Origin: Rhizopus sp. PT2906
Lineage: Eukaryota; Mucoromycota; Mucoromycetes; Mucorales; Rhizopodaceae
Assembly: GCA_025529335.1 (NCBI GenBank)
Contig: JAMYHX010000030.1
Coordinates: 107,463-171,462 of the forward strand
Length of the DNA: 64,000 nt
Reading direction: 5' to 3'
Shown in pieces: positions 24,901-35,166 of the stretch. The stretch's first letter is position 1. Every line of letters starts with the position of its first letter. A program made the translations under genes and the position numbers. Under the pieces are notes generated by a model. That model did no database searches. It saw only the letters and a program-made list of their open reading frames with translations, and was not told where the DNA came from.

Positions 24901-25255
24901 TCTCCAAAAGATTCACAACGGCCGCTTCCGAGTTTTTCGGACATAGCGCTGATAAAGTAACGCGGAGTTTCATCAATGCAAGCATGATGATCAAGTAGTC
25001 GATGTTATGATCGGCAATGAGAGTGGCCACTTTGACATCTTGAGCTTCCTTTGCCCATCTACATGCCAAATTTGTCGCCAAGTGGTCTACATTAGCATAC
25101 GTCAAGATTTTGTATTTGCCGTTGGAGAAATAGTGAGCAAAAGGTCTGTTGGCATACATCTTGCTAGCTTCGTTCATCAAATTAGTGAACGACTTGTAAA
25201 GATACGTTGCCTTTTGATCAATGCTAAACTTTATCGAAAGGTTTGATGAATCCAT
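21966..25255 (-). CDS. NRPS-like adenylate-forming reductase (A-T-R)
   Basis: Exons 25255-24684, 24628-24482 and 24426-21966 encode 1059 residues. The adenylation domain (about 1-560) shows the phosphate loop SSGSTGLPKP restored by splicing the first intron, then GVPLYHVFG, EYGTTE and STGDLF. A carrier domain follows with the phosphopantetheine site LGLNSL (Ser at about 608). The C-terminal thioester reductase has the NAD(P)-binding TGATGSLGS (about residue 697) and the active-site YAQSK. Such enzymes activate a carboxylic acid and release it as an aldehyde or alcohol. The order resembles Lys2, but there is no extended N-terminal domain and the pocket differs, so an orphan carboxylic acid reductase is likelier than aminoadipate reductase. 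No biosynthetic partners lie next to it. Confidence 0.88.
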
Positions 25256-26014
25256 GATGTTGTTGTGGAAAGAAAGAGAAAAAAAAAAAAGACAGGAAAC
25301 AACTTGTTGTTTTAGGACATCAGGTTAATATAGGCATGATTAAATCAGGTATGGCTTATATGCAAGCTGGCGTACAAACACATAATAATGTTTGACTGTC
25401 GCAATCTGTAAGCGTCAGTAACTTTACTATAACATGACGTCTCTCTTTCTCTCTCACATATATACACACGCATCAGTTCAATCGAATGAGCGAACAAGAG
25501 TTTCTTGCTGCTGTGTTATAGCACAATCCCTTGACGTATCATTGTAAAACACAGGAAATTTCATTTCTCTATTCAGCCAATCACACTAACCGCTTTAACA
25601 AAATATTTGCCTAAATATTGTTTTCTTCTAGATCATTCATGTCAATAGAATAAAACCGCGTTCACTTAGAATCGATGTTGACAATGGTATGTATCAAGAG
25701 TCTATGTCGCTTTTGTATTATTCGTCTTTTTCAGTAATAATAAAGACTTTAGATTCTTAATTGTATGCATAACGACACTTCTTCACGGCGTGTTACACGA
25801 CATAAATAGCAATAAATAAATGGAACGATGGCTCTAGGTCAGTCCTTTTATAGACACCATCTTGCTTATGACATTATGCATCCTATTACAGCAAAAATAT
25901 AAAGATCATGCGCTTATAAAAACCGATATTGATAATGACATATAATATTTAGACTTATAAAAAAACAGTCTGCTGTTGTATCTACATGGTTCTAAAATAG
26001 CATATTTATTATTA
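25256..26014. other. Intergenic spacer
   Basis: Holds the presumed promoter of the A-T-R enzyme gene and the 3' region of the AAMP gene. CT-rich stretch at about 25,438-25,460; nothing else supported. Confidence 0.4.
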
Positions 26015-27582
26015 TTACATGCTAAACACCAAACAAGTACCGTCATCAGAGGCAGAACAAATGACATTACCGTCACTAGAAAGCAGCAAAATAATGAGTA
26101 AAGTATTCTATATGTACAATAGCCTAACTTACTCTGACACAGCGATATCAAGGACAGTATCATGGTGACCTGACCAAGACTTTATGCATTGGCCAGTACG
26201 AGTATCCCACATTTTTACGGTTTTATCTGCAGAACATGATGCTAACAGCGGTGAGTTCTTTACAAACTTTACTTTGACGACTGCATCTTCATGAGATAAA
26301 GTAGCTCGAAGACGCTGTGTTTGCACATCCCAAACAGAGATGGTACCATCAACAGAGCCGGTGGCTGCCAATGGAAGGCTAGAGAGAGAGAGAGAGAGAA
26401 AATATGTTATTTCATATAGCAAACGTACAGATGGTATACGTACACATCACAAAAAGCAGAGGATTCAATAGATTCTGAGTGATTTTCCAAAGCAGCGACG
26501 ATCTGTAACAATTAGACAAGAACCTTTTCATCACATTTGTATACTTACATGTCCACTTGAAATATTCACGAGTCTAGCTTTACCAGAGACATCGCCTGTG
26601 ATAGCCAGTGTGCTTTCTTTATTTACAGATACAGAGGTAATGGGCTCAGTGTGAAAACGGGCGTCTTCACCAGATAACCTAACTTCCGCTGATGCTGTCT
26701 TTGGATCCCAGACGATGAATGAAGTATCTTCAGATGTTGAAACAATCTTTTTGCCATCTGGTGTGAATCGACCAGCTGTAACAGGTCCAGCGTGACCATT
26801 GAATATATTCATAAACTTTCCGGTTGGCACTATTCAATAGATAAAAGGATTGAGTGAGCAGAGAATAAAGCTAACGTTGCTCTAATACTTTACTTGCCCA
26901 CATCCAAATGGTTGAATCTGATGCACCAGCCAGTAAAATGTTTCCCTTGGGGTGCCAGTCGATCCAGATGACCTCATCAGGACCATCGACTGCCACACAA
27001 AAGTCGCCTGTCTCAGCATTCCATACGCGTACTTTTCCATCCATGCCTGCGGATGCAACGTATCTGCCATCACAGCTAAAAGCAACACTTGTCACAGAGT
27101 CTGTGTGACCGTCGAGGCATTTCAACATTTCACCTGTGTCGCAGCGCCAAAGATAGCTTTTATCGTCTCCACCACCACTCATGATGATACCGTTACTTGT
27201 AGGATGCATAGCAATAGCGTAAACTGGACTACGGTGGTCAAAGAATCCTTGAACGGAGTCATCGGCAAGTTCCATGGTATTGTCGTCCTCTGGGTTTTCT
27301 CTAAACTCAATGCCATCACCTATTATCTATACATCAGCAATTGTATTATACTTGTGTTTGATTGTTCACTGCTACCAGCTGTTGTTTCTTCTTCTTCATC
27401 GTCGTCGTCCATATAGTCGGGACCTTCTAAATCAGGTACTTCACCTTCAAGAATATCTTCTTCCTTGATATATTCTTCTTCAACAAGGTTATCGTTATTT
27501 TCTTCTTCAAACTATATGTTTATATTGAGTTGTTGTTCATTATCCATGTATGCTTATTTACGTTATCGTGGCTAGAGGACAT
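26015..27582 (-). CDS. AAMP: WD40 protein AAMP/Sqt1
   Basis: Seven exons (27582-27562, 27511-27376, 27319-26894, 26829-26549, 26502-26444, 26378-26133, 26075-26015) give 409 residues. An acidic N-terminus (EGPDYMDDDDEEEE) precedes seven to eight WD repeats, including HRSPVYAIAMHP, GHTDSVTSVAFSCDGR and SADKTVKMWDTRTGQCI. The combination of acidic head plus the VIWIDWHPKGNILLAG block matches AAMP; the yeast counterpart Sqt1 chaperones ribosomal protein uL16 (Rpl10). All seven exons join in frame. The fifth intron has a (CT)n tract directly before the acceptor. The donor of the second intron (GTAGCA) is non-consensus, and a downstream alternative would leave an intron of only 32 bases. Confidence 0.88.
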
Positions 27583-29183
27583 GATATTAGTAATTAAAGA
27601 AAAAAAGAAAAAAAATTTCAACCGTCACTTTTGAGCCTTTGGCCAGACTGCGGACATCAAGGAAATATACAGGAAATATAAAGTCACAATGACCTTCATT
27701 TATGCAACACACACTTCATCTTTTAGAGATATGCTTATTATCCTCCAACATGAGGCTACAAGTAGTAACTTCTCTGCGTCAAGTCCAATATTTAACGAAC
27801 CTCGTCAAGTTGTTCTGCAGCGTCTTTAAAAACTGTGTTGTATTTTGTTTATTCATAAATAATTTGATAAATCAAAATATTCAATATATCATAAATACCG
27901 TCAACAAAGCCAACAAGCTGAAGTAGCCCTCTCAAACTTCTTGGCAGTGTGAGCTCGACAGCTTCTGTCATTAAGAAGGGATGATCATGCTTTACCTCAA
28001 CAAAGTAAAAAGAGGCCTTGTTTCCTATGAAGTATGCAGATAAATATATATATATATGTATATATTTCAGCTTACCAACGACTTGTATGTTCCTGTTGCT
28101 TATCATTTTATTGACTTGAATTGCATTCTTAGAGAACACAGCCAATCTGTTCAAATCTTGCTTCAAGGTTTCTTAATGCAGACTTGAATCTTGACGTTAC
28201 ATCTGCTTTATTATAATCAATGAAATGGCTGAAATATGATCTATAAAGATTATCAATCTGGTCAATATCTTCTTCAAACCAGCGCATTTCGGAAGTTTGA
28301 ATATTGTATTCAGTTTTGTTTTGAAATGACCAACAAATCGATGGCTTGCGAATTACATTGGTTATTAAAGAGAAAGGAGTATTATGAAAATAAGACGCGC
28401 GTGAGTTTTATAGGGAAAGAATCCATGACTGCTATGCATAACAATGCCGTCAACGTGATCATTTATGCTACTATTGTTGTCAATGTTATTCTCATAAGAT
28501 ACGATAGAAGAATGCAAAGTAGAATGTATGCTCTACTGTAAGATTATAAAGTATTATAATGATTTATATCAAACACGTCTTTTTTTTTTTCTGTGGAAGA
28601 AATAGTCGCAAATATAAAAACAATAAACAATAATACACAGCAAACCCTCTCTATTTTTAGTGGCTGAACCAATGATATACTTTTTTCTTTTTCCTTACTT
28701 GTCTCTCTCTCTCTCTCCTTAGCATCTCCTAATTCTCCCCCTTATGATCCCAAAAAAAGAAAAGAAAGACAACAAGGATGATAAACTCACCAATTTTGAA
28801 TATAGCTCACTATAATCAATATATATAAATATGTACATGTATGTTATATACATATGACAAATCTTGAATTTAAGCTCAGAGTAACCATGTTTATCTAAAA
28901 TACACCCTTTGGTCAATATATATATATATATAAAAACAGTATAAGCTGCGTAGTGTCAATATTGAACATAAGATAATATTTAACAAAAGGGATCATACAT
29001 CATCAAATGGATTTCATATCGTTGCACTACTTTTTAAATCTCACGTTAATTGGCTCTAAAAATAGTCTTGATTTTTTATTATTTTCCTTTCTTCTCTCTT
29101 CTTTCTCTTCTTTCTCTCTTTATTTTCCTTTTTTCACACAAAAAAATTTTCCCATCTGTTTTCTCATTTCGAAAAAGTCAAAC
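27583..29183. other. Intergenic region with possible decayed coding fragments
   Basis: Between the AAMP gene and the divergent casein kinase gene. It holds a coding-like minus-strand remnant at about 27,890-28,215 (separate entry), a plus-strand 101-codon frame at 28,236-28,541 without any domain, a (TA)n run near 28,919-28,931, and a long pyrimidine tract just before the kinase start. Confidence 0.4.
27890..28215 (-). pseudogene. Unidentified coding-like fragment, probably broken
   Basis: On the minus strand an intron-like gap (about 28,026-28,075, GTAAGC donor, TAG acceptor) joins a segment ending in NRNIQVVG to one with KASFYFVEVKHDHPFLMTEA and RSLRGLLQLVGFVDGIYDI. Composition and codon use look coding, but I find no start. 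The upstream part (FKSALRNLEARFEQIGCVL) lies in another frame that stops. I do not recognise the family. Confidence 0.3.
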
Positions 29184-31277
29184 ATGTCGTTAGAAGGAAG
29201 AGATATTATAATCGGTACAAAATACAAATTAGGAAGAAAGATTGGTGCAGGTTCCTTTGGTGAAATCTATCTTGGTATAATGATAACATGAATGTGGTCA
29301 TCTTTCATCTAACATCAATATCTATCCTAGGAACAAATATAATGAGTGGTGAAGATATTGCAGTCAAATTGGAAAATGTTCGAGCAGCTCATCCACAACT
29401 AGAGTATGAAGCAAGAGTATATAAAACACTAGCAGGTGGAGTTGGTATACCCTTTGTACGATGGTATGGAAGAGAAGGAGATTTTAATGTACTCGTTATG
29501 GATCTATTGGGCCCATCTATGGAGGATTTATTTAATTATTGTAAACGCCGTTTCTCTTTAAAGACAGTATTATTATTAGCTGATCAATTGGTACCATTTA
29601 TTCTCCTTTTATATATATAACACATGTACTCACTACTATTTAGTTGTCACGCGTAGAATATGTTCATTCAAAGGGTAATCATGACCATTCATAGATTCTT
29701 TATTTTATTGACATTATATTTAGGCTTCATTCATCGAGATATCAAACCTGATAATTTCTTAATGGGTATTGGTAAAAGAGGAAACCAAGTGAATATGATT
29801 GATTTTGGGTTAGCAAAAAGATTCAGAGACCCAAAAAGCAATGTACATATACCCTACAGAGAAAACAAAAACTTGACCGGTACTCCACGTTATGCTAGTG
29901 TAAATACTCATTTGGGAATAGGTAGATATCGAGTATATGATATCATGATAAAATACTAATAAAACAACAATAGAACAATCAAGGCGTGATGATCTTGAAT
30001 CATTAGGTTATATCCTTGTATATTTTTGTAGAGGACAATTACCCTGGCAAGGTATTAGAGCAAGAACAAAGAAAGAGAAATATGATAAGATCATGGAAAA
30101 GAAAATGACGACGCCTGCCGACGCATTATGTCGTGGTCTTCATCAAGAGTTTGCAATATATCTCAACTATGTACGATCACTTCGATTTGATGATAAGCCT
30201 GACTATTCTTATCTTCGTAAACTATTTCGAGATTTATTTGTCCGTGAAGGGTTTCAATATGATTATGTATTTGATTGGACAATTCGCAAAATGGTAAGTC
30301 TTTATATCACACCTACTCCTACTTTCACTCCTTATTAATACTTGCTATAATAGCAAGAGAAAAAGAGTACAGCAATGTTAGAACAACCTACGCTAAACCC
30401 AATGAACAGTTATCTTCCTGGTACAACACCTTTTGATTCATCAAGACGTTTAGCTTCTGGTGCACCTCTACCTTCTGCCAACCTCAGAATCCCTTATCGT
30501 ACAGAAACTAAATCTCCTGAAGCTTCAAAGCGCTTGGATGATGTGATGCTCCAGTATCAGCAGCAACAAAAAATGCTACAACATAAGCCTACCTATTTCC
30601 CACCACCTCTAAACACTTCATCCTTGACTCAGCAGCAACAACAGCAACAACAACAGCAACAGCAGCAGCAACAACAACAACAACAAGCCTCATCAAACAA
30701 TAACACATCCATCTTTCAGGATCCCTTTGTTACATTGACAACTGCAAATACATTGGCTGCTGTTGCTTCAAACAATACTCCCATGTCAGGCTATGCTACC
30801 CCATCAAACGCTGCTGGAAGAATGTTGGCTAGAGATAATCCGCAAGTAGTAGGTGGTAAGTATGAGAGAAAGAGGGTGTTTGCAGATGAGACCAATCCTA
30901 TCGAACCAAGTATTGCTGATCCTCTTTTCTCTGTTAAACGTACACATTTTCACCCACCAACAGGTTCACCAAGTAATAGAGTGTAAGTATAGTGAACATA
31001 CCTTACCTTTCTGGACTAATACATAAACAAAAGATTACGTAGTCAAACCAAGGCTTCCCCTCTTCAATCACAACAACAACAAGTACCTTATTTGAACAGC
31101 CCCACTGGATTTCATCATGATACCTCAGCATCTTATCTCCCCGATGCCACTGATGCCAACAACGTAGATAATTACAACATGTTAAACTCAACATCAGGTG
31201 ATCGTAAGCCTTCCTTGCAATCTCCTTCAAAACCATTTCACTTGATGAATTCTGCAAGACTCTATAATGATTTCTAA
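29184..31277 (+). CDS. Casein kinase I (delta/epsilon, Hhp/Hrr25 type) with polyQ tail
   Basis: Seven exons (29184-29274, 29331-29590, 29644-29674, 29724-29921, 29974-30293, 30354-30982, 31034-31277) give 590 residues. The kinase domain (about 12-280) has the glycine loop IGAGSFGEIY, ATP-binding Lys43, the catalytic IHRDIKPDN (Asp133) and the DFG motif at 154-156, with CK1-specific GTPRYASVNTHLGIEQSRRD. Exon 3 is only 31 bases and encodes VEYVHSKG. The tail beyond residue 300 is Ser/Pro/Gln-rich with an uninterrupted Gln run of about 19 residues (30,630-30,686) and no CAAX or Cys pair, so it is not the membrane-anchored Yck type. Roles in the family include DNA repair, ribosome maturation and vesicle traffic. 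Confidence 0.93.
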
Positions 31278-31532
31278 TATTTCTTTTTATGATTGCGTCT
31301 ATCCTTTATATACACATACTCACACAACGACAACACACACACATATTTTCTCTATTGTCACTCATTTATCACAGAAAGAAAAAAAAATGAAATAGATGAA
31401 CTATTGTTACAATTCCATTCTTTTTATGCAATAATCTCTCTCAAATAAAAAATTCATACGAAACAACTATAAAAATATATAAATAGCTAGTTTCCTTTTT
31501 TTTCTTTTTCTTTTTTCTTTTTCTTAATAATC

Positions 31533-32274
31533 ATGGTTGTCAAGGAAGTTTGGATAACACGTCATGGATTTCGTGAAGACTGGGTTAATCCCAACCCACC
31601 TCTGCCAACTCACCTTGTCAACGATCCACCATTATCTGAATTTGGAAGACAACAAGCGAAAGAGCTTGGAGAGTACCTACGGGATAAACATATCGATAAA
31701 ATCTATTCGTCACCATTTTATCGCGTCTTGGAAACAGTTTATCCCCTGGTAGACGAATGCCATATCCCACTCTTTATAGACAATAGCATGACGTAAGTAA
31801 TTGGATACGAATGAAAACAATACACATTGACACATGCGATATAGTGAATGGTATGGTCTTGCTCATGATAGATACCTACCTCCCGCTCCTATCTCTGAGT
31901 TGAAAAAGCTGTTCCCTAAACTAGATACTTCACACACATCAACCATCCCCTTGCCTACAGGAATAGAGACCGAGAAAGACTGTCATATTCGTGTCAAGGA
32001 AGGTTTAGACAAGCTGATAGCCTATCTAGATCAGCAAGATGTACACACCATTCTCTTGGCAGGCCATGCTGCCTCTGTCATCTGTGCCGTACGTGCCTTA
32101 CTTAATCAAGGTAGTTATCAGGTTCGATCAGGCACTTGTTCCCTTTCACGTCTCATCAGACAGGACGATGGCTCTTGGAAGATACTCCAGAACGGAGACT
32201 GTAGTCATCTAAGTCAAGGAGAGCAACGGTCGTGGACTTTTGCTGGTGATGTACCTGACTATGAAAAGAAATAA
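31533..32274 (+). CDS. TFC7: Histidine phosphatase-domain protein, TFIIIC tau55 (Tfc7)-like
   Basis: Exons 31533-31792 and 31845-32274 encode 229 residues. The start MVVKEVWITRHGFREDW carries the phosphatase RHG motif (His11). YSSPFYRVLET and LLAGHAASVICA supply the other family signatures, including the second His. The block spacing, the EWY after the intron and the C-terminal NGDCSHLSQGEQRSWTF fit the N-terminal half of yeast Tfc7/tau55, a subunit of the RNA polymerase III factor TFIIIC. The C-terminal half that anchors yeast Tfc7 to tau95 is absent here; that module may be a separate protein, as in S. pombe and metazoans. A plain phosphoglycerate-mutase-like phosphatase is the alternative. 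Confidence 0.7.
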
Positions 32275-32321
32275 AACCCCCGCATCTTTATTATTAAGAG
32301 TATAATAACGTATTTGTTACA

Positions 32322-32781
32322 TCATGATTCAACTTTTTCGCCTAGTGATTTCTTTACTTCTGTTCGTAACTCATATAGCTGTCCCAATTGTTCGTCACTC
32401 ATTTTATCCAATAATCCAGGGTCTATTTTCTTTCCCCAACCCTCAGTAGGTGTGTTAAAGCTACGGACCAAGGAATCATTTGAAGGCGCCGGTGATTCTG
32501 CTGAAAGTGGTGCGGTTTGTTCCTTTATGGTATCCAAGTATCTTTTAAACCATTAATGACATGTTTTTAAAGAGAATTTTTAATTCTTACTGTTGCCATT
32601 GAGAAACGAAACCAACAATATGTGCAGGATTGTCAATATCCTTGTGTCGTTTGAATTCAGCCTTGACATAATCATCGCCTAATGCTCGCATGGCAGGTGG
32701 AAGGCATCGATGTGTACGAAGTATTTCTTTGTATAGCTTCAAAGGAGCCATGAGTATCTGTGTCTGCTGTGCGTTGGGCAT
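32322..32781 (-). CDS. SDHAF3: Succinate dehydrogenase assembly factor 3 (LYR protein)
   Basis: Exons 32781-32591 and 32541-32322 encode 136 residues. The LYR-type motif (PLKLYKEILRTHRCLPP) and the block MRALGDDYVKAEFKRHK identify the ACN9/Sdh7/SDHAF3 family, which protects the iron-sulfur subunit of complex II in the mitochondrial matrix. The C-terminal third (SDEQLGQLYELRTEVKKSL) is a charged helix. The 3' end lies 47 bases from that of the convergent phosphatase-like gene. An earlier in-frame Met (near 32,874) exists, but the chosen start gives the usual family length. Confidence 0.88.
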
Positions 32782-33844
32782 GGTTATTGTAAGAAGAAGA
32801 AAACAAAAAGAAAAATGCAAAGGGGGACAAGTTACACTCTCAGACATCGGTTCATTGAAGTGACCGTTTTTCAAGGTCTATAAGCTATATGTGACACATC
32901 AGACGAGATTCTTTAAGCACTGCATTAAAACGCTATAAAGAGGCAAAAGATGTATAGAGATCTGACTTTGTTGCATTATTATTATTATAATTATGAATTA
33001 AAAAGCATGATTCTGAGAGTATAGTACTACATCTTTTCGCCTCTATTTAGGCTATTAAAAGTATAGGATCATCTAATGAAGAAAACGATTACATGCCATA
33101 ATAACAAAAGTTTACTACAGTTAAAAAATGAAGAGCGTAGATACACACAAAAGATAGCCTCAATACAACTGTTGCTATCATAGGATCACGTCTTCATTGT
33201 TTTATAATTGTACCCATAAATGCATTGAAATTATTAAGCAATGTCTTGAACAGAAAGTTATACGACCAAGAAAAAAATGGAATTATCTAAAACCATTTAG
33301 GACTTTTGATTGTTATAACACGTGGAGGATATTTACAACTGCTCTTATCCGTTCTTATTATAAGTGATTATAGTTTATTTATGAACGCATAGGTTGTGAT
33401 GGACTTGGTAATCATGCTTCTATAGAAACTCACAGTCTACCAGATAACAAACCAATGTTAGTTTGAGTGAATGAAGATCAATAGTATGTAGGACAAATAC
33501 ACATCTTTAAATTGTAACAGCATGTTTACGTTCAGCATGTTTCAGTGTATTCTAAAGGGATTATTATTAAATTGTAAAGCGAACAACACGAAACCAAACA
33601 ACAAAATACGATCTGATAAAACTCATAACTCAATGCTCCAATGCAGCACACTCTACAGTGCTTCTAGCAGAATATACACTTCTTTTGAGAAGTGGAGCCA
33701 ATTGTAACCATTAATTTGTTTAAATTGAATTTGCGTAACTGTAAATCTAAGACATTTAGTCTTACATTGAGTTTTATGTCCCTACAATGATTATACTAGT
33801 ATATATAATAACGCGTTTATTCTTTGTATATCTCACAATCAACT
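32782..33844. other. AT-rich intergenic region
   Basis: About 1.1 kb without a supported gene. Short frames are present but domainless. The right end holds the promoter of polygalacturonase copy 1. Confidence 0.45.
33800..33810 (+). promoter_or_regulatory. TATA box of polygalacturonase copy 1
   Basis: TATATATAATA about 60 bases upstream of the ATG. The surrounding sequence is unrelated to the promoter of copy 2, which has its own TATA box at a similar distance. Confidence 0.6.
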
Positions 33845-35143
33845 CCTTTTCCTTTCATTTCTTTCAAAATGGTTCAAATACTCTCTTCTGGCCTTTCCTT
33901 AATTGCAACACTCCTTTTAGCTACAAGCGCAGCAGCCAAGACATGTGTCGTTGGAAACAATAAAGCTGATGATTCCATTGCTATCACCAAAGCCTTCAAT
34001 GACTGTAAGACAGGAGGTACTGTTTCCTTCCCTAAAAGTGGAACTTGGTACCCAAAGAGCTTGATCAACGTCAGTGGCTTGAACAATGTCCGAATTGACT
34101 TCGCTGGACACATCGTTCTTCCTCCTTTTGATCCCAAGTACAAGGGTGGCTCTGCTTATTTGAAAATCCAAGGTAACAACATCCATATGTCTGGAGGTGG
34201 CACGATTACTGGCAATGGTCAATCCTGGTATGTAACATGGATAATGGCAAAAGAGGGGCAGCATTAGCAATTAGATAACTAACCTGTTACAAACCTATAG
34301 GTATGACAGAAAGGATAACACTGCTCCCATTGTTTTCAGTGCAACAGCAAAAAACTCTGTATTGGGTAACTTTAGAATCATCAATGCCCCTCGTGGACAC
34401 ATTTCTGATGTGGGTTCAGAAAATGTTGTATATGAAAACATCTATTTGCGCACTCGTTCTACCAATTCCAACTTTCACAGAAACACTGACGCTTGGGGCA
34501 CTGCTTGGTCCAAGAACATCATTTTAAGAAACTCTGAATTCATCGTTGGTGATGACTGTACTGCTGTCAGCACCGGTGTCACCAACCTCACTGTTACCAA
34601 TGTCAAGTGTATCGAGGGCCATGGTTTCAGTATCGGCTCACTTGGTAGAGGTACTCAGCCTGATTATGTCAAGTCTGTCCGCTTTATCAACAACGAATGT
34701 CATCGTTGTCAAAACGGTATCAGAATCAAGACAGTTCCTGGCGGAAAGGGTTCTATTGAAGACATCAGATTCCAAAACGTTAAACTCATTGCTGCTGAAA
34801 ATCCTATTGCTATTACTACTCACTACTGGTGTGAACAAAACCGCAACTGTAACATTGACAACTCATTGAGCATCAAGAACGTTGTTATTGACAACATCTC
34901 TGGGTAAATTATCCATAAACATACTTATTCATACCAAAATACTTATCATGACCATAGATCCACTTCTAACAAGGACATGCCTGTCATCAGCATTGATTGC
35001 TCTAAGCGTGGTCTTTGCTCTGGTTTCTCTGTTACTCGCATCAATATCCAAAAGAATCCCAAGACCAAGAAGAACGTCTGTAATTACCTTGTTGGATCTG
35101 ACAAGATACCATACTGCCGTCAGTAATTGTAAAGAAAATAAAT
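33845..35143 (+). repeat. Duplicated block, copy 1 (polygalacturonase)
   Basis: This 1299-base block recurs at 47,927-49,225 in the same orientation. By eye it differs at one base (35,123 G versus 49,205 A, synonymous). Identity starts about 24 bases before the ATG and ends about 17 bases after the stop codon; flanks are unrelated. Confidence 0.93.
33869..35126 (+). CDS. Secreted GH28 exo-polygalacturonase-like enzyme, copy 1
   Basis: Exons 33869-34227, 34301-34903 and 34958-35126 encode 376 residues. A signal peptide (MVQILSSGLSLIATLLLATS, cleavage probably after AAA near residue 23) is followed by a right-handed beta-helix protein. GH28 catalytic motifs are all present: HRNTDAWG, VGDDCTAVS, EGHGFSIGS and IRIKTVPG. 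The enzyme hydrolyses polygalacturonate of pectin outside the cell; the short sequence and the NTD/DD/GHG/RIK spacing resemble zygomycete exo-polygalacturonases, but endo activity cannot be excluded. Copy 2 at 47,951 encodes the identical protein. The gene is convergent with the peroxin gene, whose stop codon is only 40 bases away. Confidence 0.93.
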
Positions 35144-35166
35144 CTTATTATTTCACGTTTATTTTA

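Noticed and set aside
34546..34907. Alternative-frame open frames in polygalacturonase (and their twins at 48,628-48,989)
   Set aside because: They appear twice only because the gene is duplicated; the GH28 frame explains the sequence.
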